A stretch of DNA of 64,000 bases from Cytophagales bacterium (GTDB lineage Bacteria; Bacteroidota; Bacteroidia; Cytophagales; Cytophagaceae). The stretch is taken from NCBI GenBank assembly GCA_004294225.1, contig REBA01000016.1:1-64000 (forward strand). The letters are read 5' to 3'. A program made the translations under genes and the position numbers. Shown here piece by piece: positions 8,750 through 17,106 of the stretch (its first letter is position 1; each line of letters begins with the position of its first letter). The notes beneath the pieces were generated by a model that worked only from the letters and a program-made list of their open reading frames with translations, had not been told where the DNA came from and did not search any database.

Positions 8750-10642
8750 ATGAGCGACGCAATCAAACACGAATGTGGAATAGTTTTAATTAGACTGCGA
8801 AAGCCTTTTGCTTATTATGTAAAAAAATATGGTACTCCCCTTTATGGAATCAATAAGCTTTACTTGTTAATGGAAAAGCAACATAATAGAGGCCAAGATG
8901 GGGCAGGTGTTGCGACAATTAAAATTAATGTTCCCGAAGGAAGTAGATATATTAGTAGATATAGGTCTGTAGACCCACAGCCAATAGCTGAGATATTTAA
9001 TAAAATCAATAAAAAATTCAGAAAAGTATATAAAGAAAATAAAGATAAATATCTAGACCCCGAATGGATACTAGAGCATGTAGCTTTTTCTGGAGAGGTT
9101 TTGATGGGACATTTGCGTTATGGAACCCATGGAAATAATGAGATTGAGGCTTGTCATCCTTTTTTGAGGCAAAACAATTGGAGAAGCAGAAACCTAGTTG
9201 TTGCTGGCAATTTCAATATGACCAATGTTGATGAGCTCTTTAATAAATTGGTAGAATTAGGGCAACATCCTAAAGAAAAGCACGATACAGTTACTGTTTT
9301 AGAAAAGATAGGCCATTTTTTAGATGAAGAAAATCAATTCTTGTTTGAAAAATATAAAGATCAATATTCTAATCACGAAATATCAGAAATTATAGAAAAT
9401 GAGCTTGATTTGCAAAGGGTTTTAATGAGAGCTTGTAAAGACTTTGATGGAGGATATGCGATGATGGGAATGACTGGTTTTGGAGCATCATTTGTTGCTA
9501 GAGACCCAGCTGGAATAAGACCAGCTTATTATTATGCAGACGACGAAATAGTAGTAGTAGCTTCTGAAAAACCTGCCATCAAAATTGCATTTAATGTTAA
9601 TTATAATGAAATAAAAGAAATATCACCCGGACACGCATTGATTATTGATAAAGCTGGTAACTATGAAGAAAAGCAATTTATTGATAAGCTTCCTAAAAAG
9701 TCTTGTAGCTTCGAAAGAATCTATTTTTCTAGAGGAACCGACCCCGATATTTACAGTGAAAGAAAGCACTTGGGAAAATTGCTTATTCCTCAAATTTTAG
9801 AAGCTATAGATTATGATATAGAAAATACAGTTTTTTCTTATATCCCTAATACCTCTGAGACCTCCTTCTTGGGAATGATGGATGGTGTAGAAGATTATTT
9901 AGTTAAGTATAGAAAAAAAGTCATACAAGAGGGAAGGCTCAAAGGAGAAGAACTTGATAAAATATTAGCATTTAGGTCAAGGGTAGAGAAATTAGTGATC
10001 AAAGATGCTAAGTTAAGGTCATTTATATTGTCAGATAATCAAAGAGATGAATTCGTTACCAACCTTTATGATACTACCTATGAAGTTATCAAAAAAGGAA
10101 TAGATACTTTAGTGGTCATCGATGATTCAATAGTAAGGGGTACTACTTTAGAAAGAAGTATTTTGAAGATGCTAGATAAGCTTGAGCCTAAAAAAATTGT
10201 TATTGTATCTTCTGCCCCTCAGATTCGATTCCCAGATTGCTATGGTATAGATATGTCAAAGTTAAAAGACTTTGTAGCATTTAGGGCAGCTTTGGTGTTG
10301 CTTAGAGAGTCTGGTCAGGACAATCTTTTAGATGAAGTCTATGAGAAATGTAGGGCTTCTATACATCAATTAAGTGGTAATGTAGAAAATCATGTTAAGG
10401 ATTTATTTGCTCCATTCAATTACGAGCAAATATCAGATAAAATTGCAGAAATAGTTACCCCTAAAAACTGTAATGCTGAAATAAAAATAGTCTTCCAAAC
10501 AATAGAAAATCTTCACAAAGCTTGTCCTAATCATCAAGGAGATTGGTATTTTACTGGCGATTATCCAACTCCAGGAGGAAACAGGGTGGTGAATAAAGCA
10601 TTCATGTACTTTATGGAAGGCAAGACTGTAAGAGCTTATTGA
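8750..10642 (+). CDS. Long amidophosphoribosyltransferase-like protein (PurF family)
   Basis: Class II glutamine amidotransferase fused to a phosphoribosyltransferase domain, the arrangement of PurF, which makes 5-phosphoribosylamine from PRPP and glutamine in purine synthesis. The candidate nucleophile is Cys9 after a short leader (ECGI), followed by the glutaminase motifs NRGQDGAG, HLRYGTHG and GNFNMTN. The PRPP loop VVIDDSIVRGTT lies near residues 461-472. At 630 residues it is about 130-150 longer than ordinary PurF, with insertions in the glutaminase half (about 50-110 and 160-225) and a C-terminal extension with CPNHQGDWYFTGDYP. Bacteroidota often carry such a long form beside a canonical PurF, so its exact role is not certain. 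It converges on murI with a 14-base gap. Confidence 0.85.
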   Translation: MSDAIKHECGIVLIRLRKPFAYYVKKYGTPLYGINKLYLLMEKQHNRGQDGAGVATIKINVPEGSRYISRYRSVDPQPIAEIFNKINKKFRKVYKENKDKYLDPEWILEHVAFSGEVLMGHLRYGTHGNNEIEACHPFLRQNNWRSRNLVVAGNFNMTNVDELFNKLVELGQHPKEKHDTVTVLEKIGHFLDEENQFLFEKYKDQYSNHEISEIIENELDLQRVLMRACKDFDGGYAMMGMTGFGASFVARDPAGIRPAYYYADDEIVVVASEKPAIKIAFNVNYNEIKEISPGHALIIDKAGNYEEKQFIDKLPKKSCSFERIYFSRGTDPDIYSERKHLGKLLIPQILEAIDYDIENTVFSYIPNTSETSFLGMMDGVEDYLVKYRKKVIQEGRLKGEELDKILAFRSRVEKLVIKDAKLRSFILSDNQRDEFVTNLYDTTYEVIKKGIDTLVVIDDSIVRGTTLERSILKMLDKLEPKKIVIVSSAPQIRFPDCYGIDMSKLKDFVAFRAALVLLRESGQDNLLDEVYEKCRASIHQLSGNVENHVKDLFAPFNYEQISDKIAEIVTPKNCNAEIKIVFQTIENLHKACPNHQGDWYFTGDYPTPGGNRVVNKAFMYFMEGKTVRAY

Positions 10643-10656
10643 TACTTGGGTGTTTT

Positions 10657-11463
10657 TTATTCCCAAAGAGGGTAATATTCAAGATTAACTTCCTCACCAA
10701 AGAAAATTTTGGTAGAAGCTACAAACGATTTTGTATAGTCAGAAACAAAAAAGAAATGTTCAGGAACACTTGATGTGTCTGTGTTTAAACCATTGCTTAA
10801 CAAGATATTTTTTAAACTTTCAGCTACAATATCTGAGGCATCTATTACTTCTACACTTCCTTTATAGTATTTTTCTATTTCATTTTTGATTAGAGGGTAA
10901 TGCGTACAGCCTAGTATAAGGGCTTTTATTCCCGAAAGTTTTTCATCAGAGAGGTAATTGTTAATAATATTTGTGCTGATATTATTATTAAAATAGCCTT
11001 CTTCAATCATTGGTACAAGCAATTTGGTAGCCAAAGATTTTAAGAATATATCTGCATCGAGGTTATTTATCTTTTTTTGATAAACGTTAGAGCTAACAGT
11101 TTTCTGAGTTCCGATAAGCCCAATAGTTTGTTGGCGATAGTGAGTGCCAATATGGCTTACAATAGGGTCTATCACATTTATAACCTTAGCTTTAGAGGCA
11201 ACATATTCTTTAGCTAATTCATACGCTGCAGCAGAAGCAGAATTGCAGGCAATCAGAATTACCTTGCAATGGCGTTTGATAAGAAGGTCGCAAATCTTTA
11301 CTACATAAGACTGGATAGCTGCAGTAGATTTGTCTCCATAAGGTAAGTGTGCAGTATCTCCAAAATAGATAATACTTTCATTAGGTAGCATTTTCTTTAC
11401 AGCTTGGGCTATTGTAAGTCCACCAATTCCGCTATCAAAGATGCCTATGGGTTGGTTATTCAT
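10657..11463 (-). CDS. murI: Glutamate racemase
   Basis: Cofactor-independent racemase that supplies D-glutamate for peptidoglycan. The paired catalytic cysteines are Cys73 in ACNSASA and Cys186 in GCTHYPL; the substrate-binding start IFDSGIGG (Asp10, Ser11) and FGDTAHLPYGDKS are also present. Length 268 is normal. Its ATG overlaps the trhO stop by 4 bases, so the two are co-transcribed and probably translationally coupled. Confidence 0.97.
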   Translation of the reverse strand: MNNQPIGIFDSGIGGLTIAQAVKKMLPNESIIYFGDTAHLPYGDKSTAAIQSYVVKICDLLIKRHCKVILIACNSASAAAYELAKEYVASKAKVINVIDPIVSHIGTHYRQQTIGLIGTQKTVSSNVYQKKINNLDADIFLKSLATKLLVPMIEEGYFNNNISTNIINNYLSDEKLSGIKALILGCTHYPLIKNEIEKYYKGSVEVIDASDIVAESLKNILLSNGLNTDTSSVPEHFFFVSDYTKSFVASTKIFFGEEVNLEYYPLWE

Positions 11464-12428
11464 GATAGATCAGAAAGTACTTTTTTTGCTCTTTTTAATC
11501 CTATGTATGGGTTATATCCATTGAGATTTTTAGGATAGCTACCTGTACCATTGTAGGGTCTTTTGTTAGGGCTTGCCATACATGTAGGCGAGCAAGCGCC
11601 ATCTAGTTCCCAACCACAATTTTCGCAAATAGGAACATGAACATTGCATTCTGGGTTAGCACAATTCACCATTCTGTCTGAAACAACACCGCATACAAAG
11701 CAGTTGGAAATTACTTTAGGATTGATTTTATTGACATCAACTGTTACTCTGTTGTCAAAAACATAGCATTTCCCTTCGAAATCTTCACCTCCTGCTTCTA
11801 TTCCGTATTTTATTATTCCTCCATGAAGCTGGTATACATTCTCAAATCCTTGCTCTAGAAGGTAAGCACTGGCCTTCTCACATTTAATGCCACCAGTACA
11901 ATAAGTCAATATTTTCTTGTCTTTGTATTGTTCAAGTGTTTTTATCTTTTCAGGAAAGTCTCTAAAATTTTCTATGTCTAGGGTAACAGCGTTTTTGAAC
12001 TTGCCTACGTTATGCTCATAGTTAGAGCGAACATCAAGAACTACCACGTCATTCTGATCTTTCATTTTTTTGAATTCATCAGGGCTTAGATAGGTGCCAG
12101 TTTTTTGATTAGGATTGATGTGTTGTAAGCTAGAATGCACGATTTCTGGCTTTACTCTCACATATAATTTTTGAAAGGCATGAATAGGAGAGGAGTCTAC
12201 TTTGAAATCTACATGAGAGAATCTAGGGTCATTTTTTAGGGCGTCCATATATATCTGGCAATCTTCTTTACTTCCAGATATTGTCCCATTAATACCTTCA
12301 TGTGCGATGATAATTCTACCTAATAGGTTGTGTTGGATACAAAATAAATGATGTTCTTCTCTGAATTTCTCGGTATCTTCAATAGAAGTATAGCAATAAT
12401 AAAGTAATATACAGTATTCTGTTTTCAT
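11460..12428 (-). CDS. trhO: tRNA uridine(34) hydroxylase (TrhO/YceA family)
   Basis: Rhodanese-domain protein that hydroxylates uridine 34 in tRNA, the first step to 5-methoxyuridine derivatives. The N-terminal acylphosphatase-like part has HEGINGTISG; the rhodanese domain (about residues 115-215) holds the active loop CTGGIKC with Cys177 and Cys183. The C-terminal region is Cys-rich (CFVCG, CANPEC, CENCG, CSPTC), likely a metal-binding module found in the longer family members. Length 322 fits. It is the first gene of a two-gene unit with murI and has a -7 box at 12465-12472. Confidence 0.93.
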   Translation of the reverse strand: MKTEYCILLYYCYTSIEDTEKFREEHHLFCIQHNLLGRIIIAHEGINGTISGSKEDCQIYMDALKNDPRFSHVDFKVDSSPIHAFQKLYVRVKPEIVHSSLQHINPNQKTGTYLSPDEFKKMKDQNDVVVLDVRSNYEHNVGKFKNAVTLDIENFRDFPEKIKTLEQYKDKKILTYCTGGIKCEKASAYLLEQGFENVYQLHGGIIKYGIEAGGEDFEGKCYVFDNRVTVDVNKINPKVISNCFVCGVVSDRMVNCANPECNVHVPICENCGWELDGACSPTCMASPNKRPYNGTGSYPKNLNGYNPYIGLKRAKKVLSDLS

Positions 12429-12464
12429 AATGTTTACTTGCTTAGGTTCAAACTAAGTGATTCA

Positions 12465-12472
12465 CAAATTTA
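12465..12472 (-). promoter_or_regulatory. Putative -7 box for trhO-murI
   Basis: On the minus strand this reads TAAATTTG, a match to TAnnTTTG, 36 bases ahead of the trhO ATG. Confidence 0.4.
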
Positions 12473-12520
12473 TGAGAATATGGGGGGAAAATAAATGATA
12501 TTGCTCAATTTTTAATATTC

Positions 12521-13159
12521 TTATTTTACTACTTGGGCAGGATTGCCAAATACTGTTTCACCGCTTTTTATATCCCCAATCACCACCGAACCTGCTCCAA
12601 TCCTTGCTTTTTTACCAATCTTCACACCAGCCACTATGGTAACACCAGTGCCAATAAAGGCTGAATTTGCTATCTCCACTCCAGCACCTATTGTGCTTCC
12701 AGAGCCAATTTGAACTTGATCTTCTATTTTTACATCGTAATCTAAAATTACACCAGCATTGACAATGCAGTTGTTTTTAATTTCGCATCCAGTGTTAATA
12801 ATTGCTCCAGTATGAATTAAATTTCCATAGCCAATTGATGCATCAGGTGAAATATAAGCATTGGAATGAATAGCATTTACGGGCATTACTTTTCTTTTTT
12901 CAATGACGGTATTAATGATGTTTTCTCTAAGCTTGTTATCATCTGTGGCTACAAAAGCGTCACATTTCTTACCAATATATTTTAGAAAACCATCGTCGTC
13001 GGTACTTCCTAATATGGATACGTCTCCGATGCTTGTTTGATGTAATTTTTTGTTGTCGTCAAGAAAGCAGTATACTTCCATTCCATTATTTTTAAATATT
13101 TCTAATGCTATCTTTCCTATGCCATTAGCACCAAATATGATTACTGGATTTTTTTCCAT
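12521..13159 (-). CDS. NeuD/PglD-type sugar O-acetyltransferase
   Basis: A 212-residue protein with an N-terminal Rossmann-like domain (IIFGANGIGKIALEIF, residues 8-23) and a C-terminal left-handed beta-helix of hexapeptide repeats (about 100-205), rich in IGxGxxI-type turns such as SIGYGNLIHTG and GVKIGKKARIGAGS. This architecture is that of NeuD and PglD acetyl-CoA dependent acetyltransferases, which modify sugars in capsule, lipopolysaccharide or glycoprotein synthesis. No sugar-nucleotide genes adjoin it, so the acceptor is unknown. It lies 33 bases downstream of the DUF2851 gene on the same strand, possibly in one transcript. Confidence 0.85.
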   Translation of the reverse strand: MEKNPVIIFGANGIGKIALEIFKNNGMEVYCFLDDNKKLHQTSIGDVSILGSTDDDGFLKYIGKKCDAFVATDDNKLRENIINTVIEKRKVMPVNAIHSNAYISPDASIGYGNLIHTGAIINTGCEIKNNCIVNAGVILDYDVKIEDQVQIGSGSTIGAGVEIANSAFIGTGVTIVAGVKIGKKARIGAGSVVIGDIKSGETVFGNPAQVVK

Positions 13160-13192
13160 GTTGTATTTAAATAAAAATTTGTTTTTTGATAT

Positions 13193-14485
13193 TTAATTTT
13201 GATTTTTCTTTAAGATGTTATTTCCTATGCTACAATTTAGGCATAATTTTCTTTTGCAGAAATTGTTGTATAATTCAAGTATTGCTTGTGATTCAAACGC
13301 AGAGCTGTTTTTTTGTCCTAGGGTTTGAAAGTATTTGGTAATATGATTTTCTTCGGAAGGAATTTGCTCTAGAAATCTAATAGCTCTATCCATATAGGTT
13401 TGGTTTCCCTTTTCTTTAGCATAGCATACAAGTAAAGGTACAACAGTATTTAGAATGATATTATAAATACTACTTAGACCCAATCCTTTTGCTTTTGTGG
13501 GTGATGATTTGTCAAATATAAAATGGGAGTGCCAGTATTCTGAGGTTTTAATTTTGAATAGTTTTATTATAGATTCTATCTGTTCAGCTTCTATTAATTT
13601 TGAGAATAAGTGTTGGTGAATAGCCATTATAGATGCCAATTCGGCAATTCTTATTGTTGGAAAATTGGCTGGTCTAAGTTTTGAAAATTTCCACTCTTGG
13701 GCGGTCATTTTCTTTTGTTGTAGCCCATGTTTTTGGGCGAGAAAGTTATACTCATTTTTTAATTGCTTAGGATATTCATCAGTATAGTATTGGTCTAAAA
13801 GACCGGAAGTGCCAAAAAGTAATGCTTCTATTTGTGTTATATTAGGAGCTTGTTTTAATAGTACTTTTAGAGAGAGTTTATTACATATTGTCTCCATGGC
13901 TGCACTATTGGTTTTGAATCCAAAGTTTTTTCCTAATAATTGATAAGTCATCTCTTCCCAATCCCCATTATTTTTGTTAAGTATTTTTAATACTTCTAGA
14001 CTTTTAACTTCCAATCTACTGGCCATGGCTTTGTCAAGCATTTCATGTTTAATTAGAGGTTCTATTTTACAAAAATAATTTTCACAAGGTATTTTATGGG
14101 TTGATTTAAGCAGATTGTTGTATTCTGCAATTAGTGAGTTCTCTACTTTGTTTTTTAATTCTAATGTTGGGATTTTATTTTGATAAAGATCATTAACTAC
14201 TTTATCGTCTTTCCAAACGATGTGAAGGATAACATTATCATAAGCTTTGTTGTTTTGATGTTTATGCTTCAACCAATCTGAGGAGTTGTAATGAATCTCA
14301 ACATTACCGCTCCATAGAATTTGATCAATCAGAATTTTTGCCATTGAGAAATCTGGCCCAGAGTCGTAGTTTAGAAAACCTTGGTGAATGATTTGGATTT
14401 CTTTACCATCTGTAGTAAACAAATTTTCATGGTTAAATCTTTGATGAAGCCATACATATTGAAGGAATTCTTCTCTCATATACAT
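13193..14485 (-). CDS. DUF2851 family protein
   Basis: A 430-residue protein recognised by its N-terminal signature: EEFLQYVWLHQRF, then LNYDSGPDFSMAKI and WSGNVEIHYNSSDW. This is a conserved Bacteroidota family without known function. There is no signal peptide or membrane segment. Four cysteines near the C terminus (CKRKLCLNCS) resemble a metal-binding cluster, which together with the nuclease-like DSGPDF...NVEIH pattern would be compatible with a nuclease-type fold; that is inference only. The start is ATG 14485 or 14479. Downstream is the acetyltransferase gene. Confidence 0.85.
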   Translation of the reverse strand: MYMREEFLQYVWLHQRFNHENLFTTDGKEIQIIHQGFLNYDSGPDFSMAKILIDQILWSGNVEIHYNSSDWLKHKHQNNKAYDNVILHIVWKDDKVVNDLYQNKIPTLELKNKVENSLIAEYNNLLKSTHKIPCENYFCKIEPLIKHEMLDKAMASRLEVKSLEVLKILNKNNGDWEEMTYQLLGKNFGFKTNSAAMETICNKLSLKVLLKQAPNITQIEALLFGTSGLLDQYYTDEYPKQLKNEYNFLAQKHGLQQKKMTAQEWKFSKLRPANFPTIRIAELASIMAIHQHLFSKLIEAEQIESIIKLFKIKTSEYWHSHFIFDKSSPTKAKGLGLSSIYNIILNTVVPLLVCYAKEKGNQTYMDRAIRFLEQIPSEENHITKYFQTLGQKNSSAFESQAILELYNNFCKRKLCLNCSIGNNILKKNQN

Positions 14486-14590
14486 CTGTAGATAAGCTAA
14501 ATTAGCTGATTTAGAAATCTAAATTTATTAAATATTCTTTTATTCTAGCAGTTCTTCTATAAGATTTTAACTTTTCTGATAAGCATTTTA

Positions 14591-15805
14591 TTAGGAGATT
14601 TGCTTCACACGAAATGATAATAGAATAGAAGTAATAGTGAAAACACATGCAATAATACCTACTGTTCCGAAGCCCATTAATTGTCCTGTAGAAGTATTGT
14701 AAATAAATACACTAGCAATGGAGGTGGCTAACGCATTGGATAATTGTTGCACACTAGAGTTGATACTCATGAACTTTCCTCTATTTTTTGCTTCTACTGC
14801 TGCCGTAGTGATAGCTATAGCAGGAACAAATCTCCCTCCAAAAAAGATAAAGAAAGTTGTGCTTATGGTGAATAACAATAATTTGTTCACTACACCTATA
14901 TGTGTAATTAGAAAAATTGGAATAATTGATATACCTCCTACCATAGCAAATATTTTTTGTTTCCCGTATTTGTCTGCTAGTTTGCCCACTATTGGTCCAG
15001 ATACCACAGTAGCTATACCTCCAAAGAGATAGATATATCTTAAATCTTCTTTTGGCAGCATTACATTATTGACCATGTAATCGCTAATATAGGGAACAAC
15101 TGTAAAGCCAGATAGCATCACAAATATTGAAAATAGGAGTGCTCTTTGAATGTTTTTAGTTTTTAATAGTTTTAATAATATCACTAATGGTTGATCAGGA
15201 TTATCTTGTGCTAGGTGTGTTTTTACTGATGGAAATTTGAAATAAATAAGAATAAAAACTAATAGACTTAGAACAGAAAGTAGTATAAAAGGAGCGTTCC
15301 AGTCATATCTTTCTGCAAGCATCAATCCAGAAGGAATCCCTATAACAGAAGCAGCAGAAAACGCTGTCATCACTATACCAGTAGCTTTTCCTCTTCTTTC
15401 TGGAGGGATAATATCACCAACTACTGACAACACCAGTGCACCAATTACTCCACCAAAGCAGCCTGCAACTATTCTTGCAGACAAGAGCAAAATAAAATTA
15501 GGTGCAATTGCACAAAGTGTATTGCCTAGCATAAAACCAAAGTAGAGCAGGAGTAGAGCTTTTCTTCTATCTAGCTTATCTACCCAGAAGAATCCTAGAA
15601 ATCCAGAGATTCCGGCACTGAGGGTATAGCTGGCTACTAGCATTCCAAATTCTTGAGTATTGATATGAAATGCTTCTTTAAAAAACGGATTGAGTGGTGC
15701 AATAATTACAAAATCCATGATATTTGTAAAGTTTATTGCTACAAGAATAAATAGGATTAAACTTTCATTATATACAATCGAGACAGGTGCTAGAGGTTTG
15801 GTCAT
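14591..15805 (-). CDS. MFS exporter, AraJ-like (copy 2 of tandem pair)
   Basis: A 404-residue transporter of the major facilitator superfamily with 12 predicted membrane helices. The loop 2-3 motif is WVDKLDRRKALL and the second-half counterpart is GKLADKYGKQKI. The N-terminal FTNIMDFVIIAPLNPFF resembles the AraJ/CynX-like drug and sugar efflux group. It is clearly a paralogue of the next gene upstream, with the same motifs in the same positions. The two genes are 8 bases apart and presumably form one transcript. The substrate is unknown. Confidence 0.88.
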   Translation of the reverse strand: MTKPLAPVSIVYNESLILFILVAINFTNIMDFVIIAPLNPFFKEAFHINTQEFGMLVASYTLSAGISGFLGFFWVDKLDRRKALLLLYFGFMLGNTLCAIAPNFILLLSARIVAGCFGGVIGALVLSVVGDIIPPERRGKATGIVMTAFSAASVIGIPSGLMLAERYDWNAPFILLSVLSLLVFILIYFKFPSVKTHLAQDNPDQPLVILLKLLKTKNIQRALLFSIFVMLSGFTVVPYISDYMVNNVMLPKEDLRYIYLFGGIATVVSGPIVGKLADKYGKQKIFAMVGGISIIPIFLITHIGVVNKLLLFTISTTFFIFFGGRFVPAIAITTAAVEAKNRGKFMSINSSVQQLSNALATSIASVFIYNTSTGQLMGFGTVGIIACVFTITSILLSFRVKQIS

Positions 15806-15813
15806 AAGAAAGT

Positions 15814-17022
15814 TTAGGAGATAATTTTTATTTTTTTTGCTATTGCTACGCTAATGATTACAGCAATAGCTGATATAAAAGCTCCAATGGAAAATCCTGA
15901 AATTGTCCCATCTGGGTTACTAATAATAAATAATCCTACGATGTATGTGCTCACTCCCATCATTAATTGTTGGACAGAATTGCTTATCGTAAGAAACCCT
16001 CCTCTTTTATCTTTGTCGATACTTGAAGTAATCATAGCCATAGCAGGTACATATCTTGTTGCAAATAAAAGAAACATAAGTGTTGTAATTGTAAATATAT
16101 AAGGAATTGAAGCATTGTTTAGGTAGGAGAATATCACAACTGGTATTGCTGAGAGTAAAGCCGTATAACTGAAGATGATATTTTTTCCAAATTTATCGGC
16201 TAACTTTCCTGTAGCAGGACCCGCAAAAAAATTAATTATTCCTGAAATTAAATACATATACATTAAATAATTTTCAGGCAAACCTGCATTACTTACCACA
16301 AAAGTGCTTATGAATGGGATAACAGCAAATCCGCTTATGGTAAGAAGCACCATAAATAGTAGTGCCCACAGTGCATTGTTATTGCTGAGTAGCTCTGTAT
16401 ATATTTTGCTGGCTGTTTTGTTGATTGGGGAGCTATCTATCTTTGGAAGTATAAAGAAGGATAGGATTAATAAAAACAAACCAAGGATACTTAGATAATA
16501 GAAAGGGCTGTTCCAATTAAACTGATTGGCGAGCATTAGCCCTAAAGGGATGCCTAGAATAGAGGCAATAGAATAAGAATTCATAACAATACCTGTTGCA
16601 CGACCTCTTTTTTGTTCAACTATATAATCTCCTACATAAGTATATACCATTGAAGACATAATCCCTCCTGATGCTCCAGCAAATCCTCTTGCAATGAGTA
16701 GCTCTATGTAATTGCTAGACCAAGCACATAAAAAAGTGCCCAGTATCAAACCTAGAAAAGAAATTAGTAAGGCTTTCTTCCTTTCAATCTTATCAATTAT
16801 GCTAGCTCCGAGGAGTCCAAATATAGCAGCACATAGGGTATAAGAAGATATGATGTGTCCGACTTCATTGGCAGAAATATGTAGTTCTTTGATAAGTTTT
16901 GGGCCCATTGGAATTACCATTACAAAATCCATGGTATGGGTAAAGTTTATTGCTGCCAATAAGAGCAATATTTGCCATTCTGTATTGCTAAGTTTACTTT
17001 CTAAGCTAATGGGGTTTGTCAT
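15814..17022 (-). CDS. MFS exporter, AraJ-like (copy 1 of tandem pair)
   Basis: A 402-residue MFS transporter with 12 predicted helices, paralogous to the following gene. Parallel motifs are FTHTMDFVMVIPMGPKL, SIIDKIERKKALL and GKLADKFGKNI. The ATG at 17022 is preceded by a strong inverted-repeat terminator that insulates it from pdhC. The pair looks like a local duplication that diverged. Two copies could form distinct transporters or a heteromer; nothing in the sequence decides the substrate. Confidence 0.88.
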   Translation of the reverse strand: MTNPISLESKLSNTEWQILLLLAAINFTHTMDFVMVIPMGPKLIKELHISANEVGHIISSYTLCAAIFGLLGASIIDKIERKKALLISFLGLILGTFLCAWSSNYIELLIARGFAGASGGIMSSMVYTYVGDYIVEQKRGRATGIVMNSYSIASILGIPLGLMLANQFNWNSPFYYLSILGLFLLILSFFILPKIDSSPINKTASKIYTELLSNNNALWALLFMVLLTISGFAVIPFISTFVVSNAGLPENYLMYMYLISGIINFFAGPATGKLADKFGKNIIFSYTALLSAIPVVIFSYLNNASIPYIFTITTLMFLLFATRYVPAMAMITSSIDKDKRGGFLTISNSVQQLMMGVSTYIVGLFIISNPDGTISGFSIGAFISAIAVIISVAIAKKIKIIS

Positions 17023-17052
17023 TGATTACAATAAAGTATTTACTAGGTATCG

Positions 17053-17091
17053 AAATAAAAATGCCTCTTAAAATAAGAGGCATTTTTATTT
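17053..17091. terminator. Bidirectional-looking terminator between pdhC and MFS genes
   Basis: A perfect 18-bp stem (17053-17070 with 17074-17091) encloses a 3-base loop. The GC core GCCTCTTA is flanked by A-rich and T-rich runs, so it can act in either direction. It lies just past the pdhC stop. Confidence 0.85.
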
Positions 17092-17106
17092 TAAATGAAT
17101 GAATTA

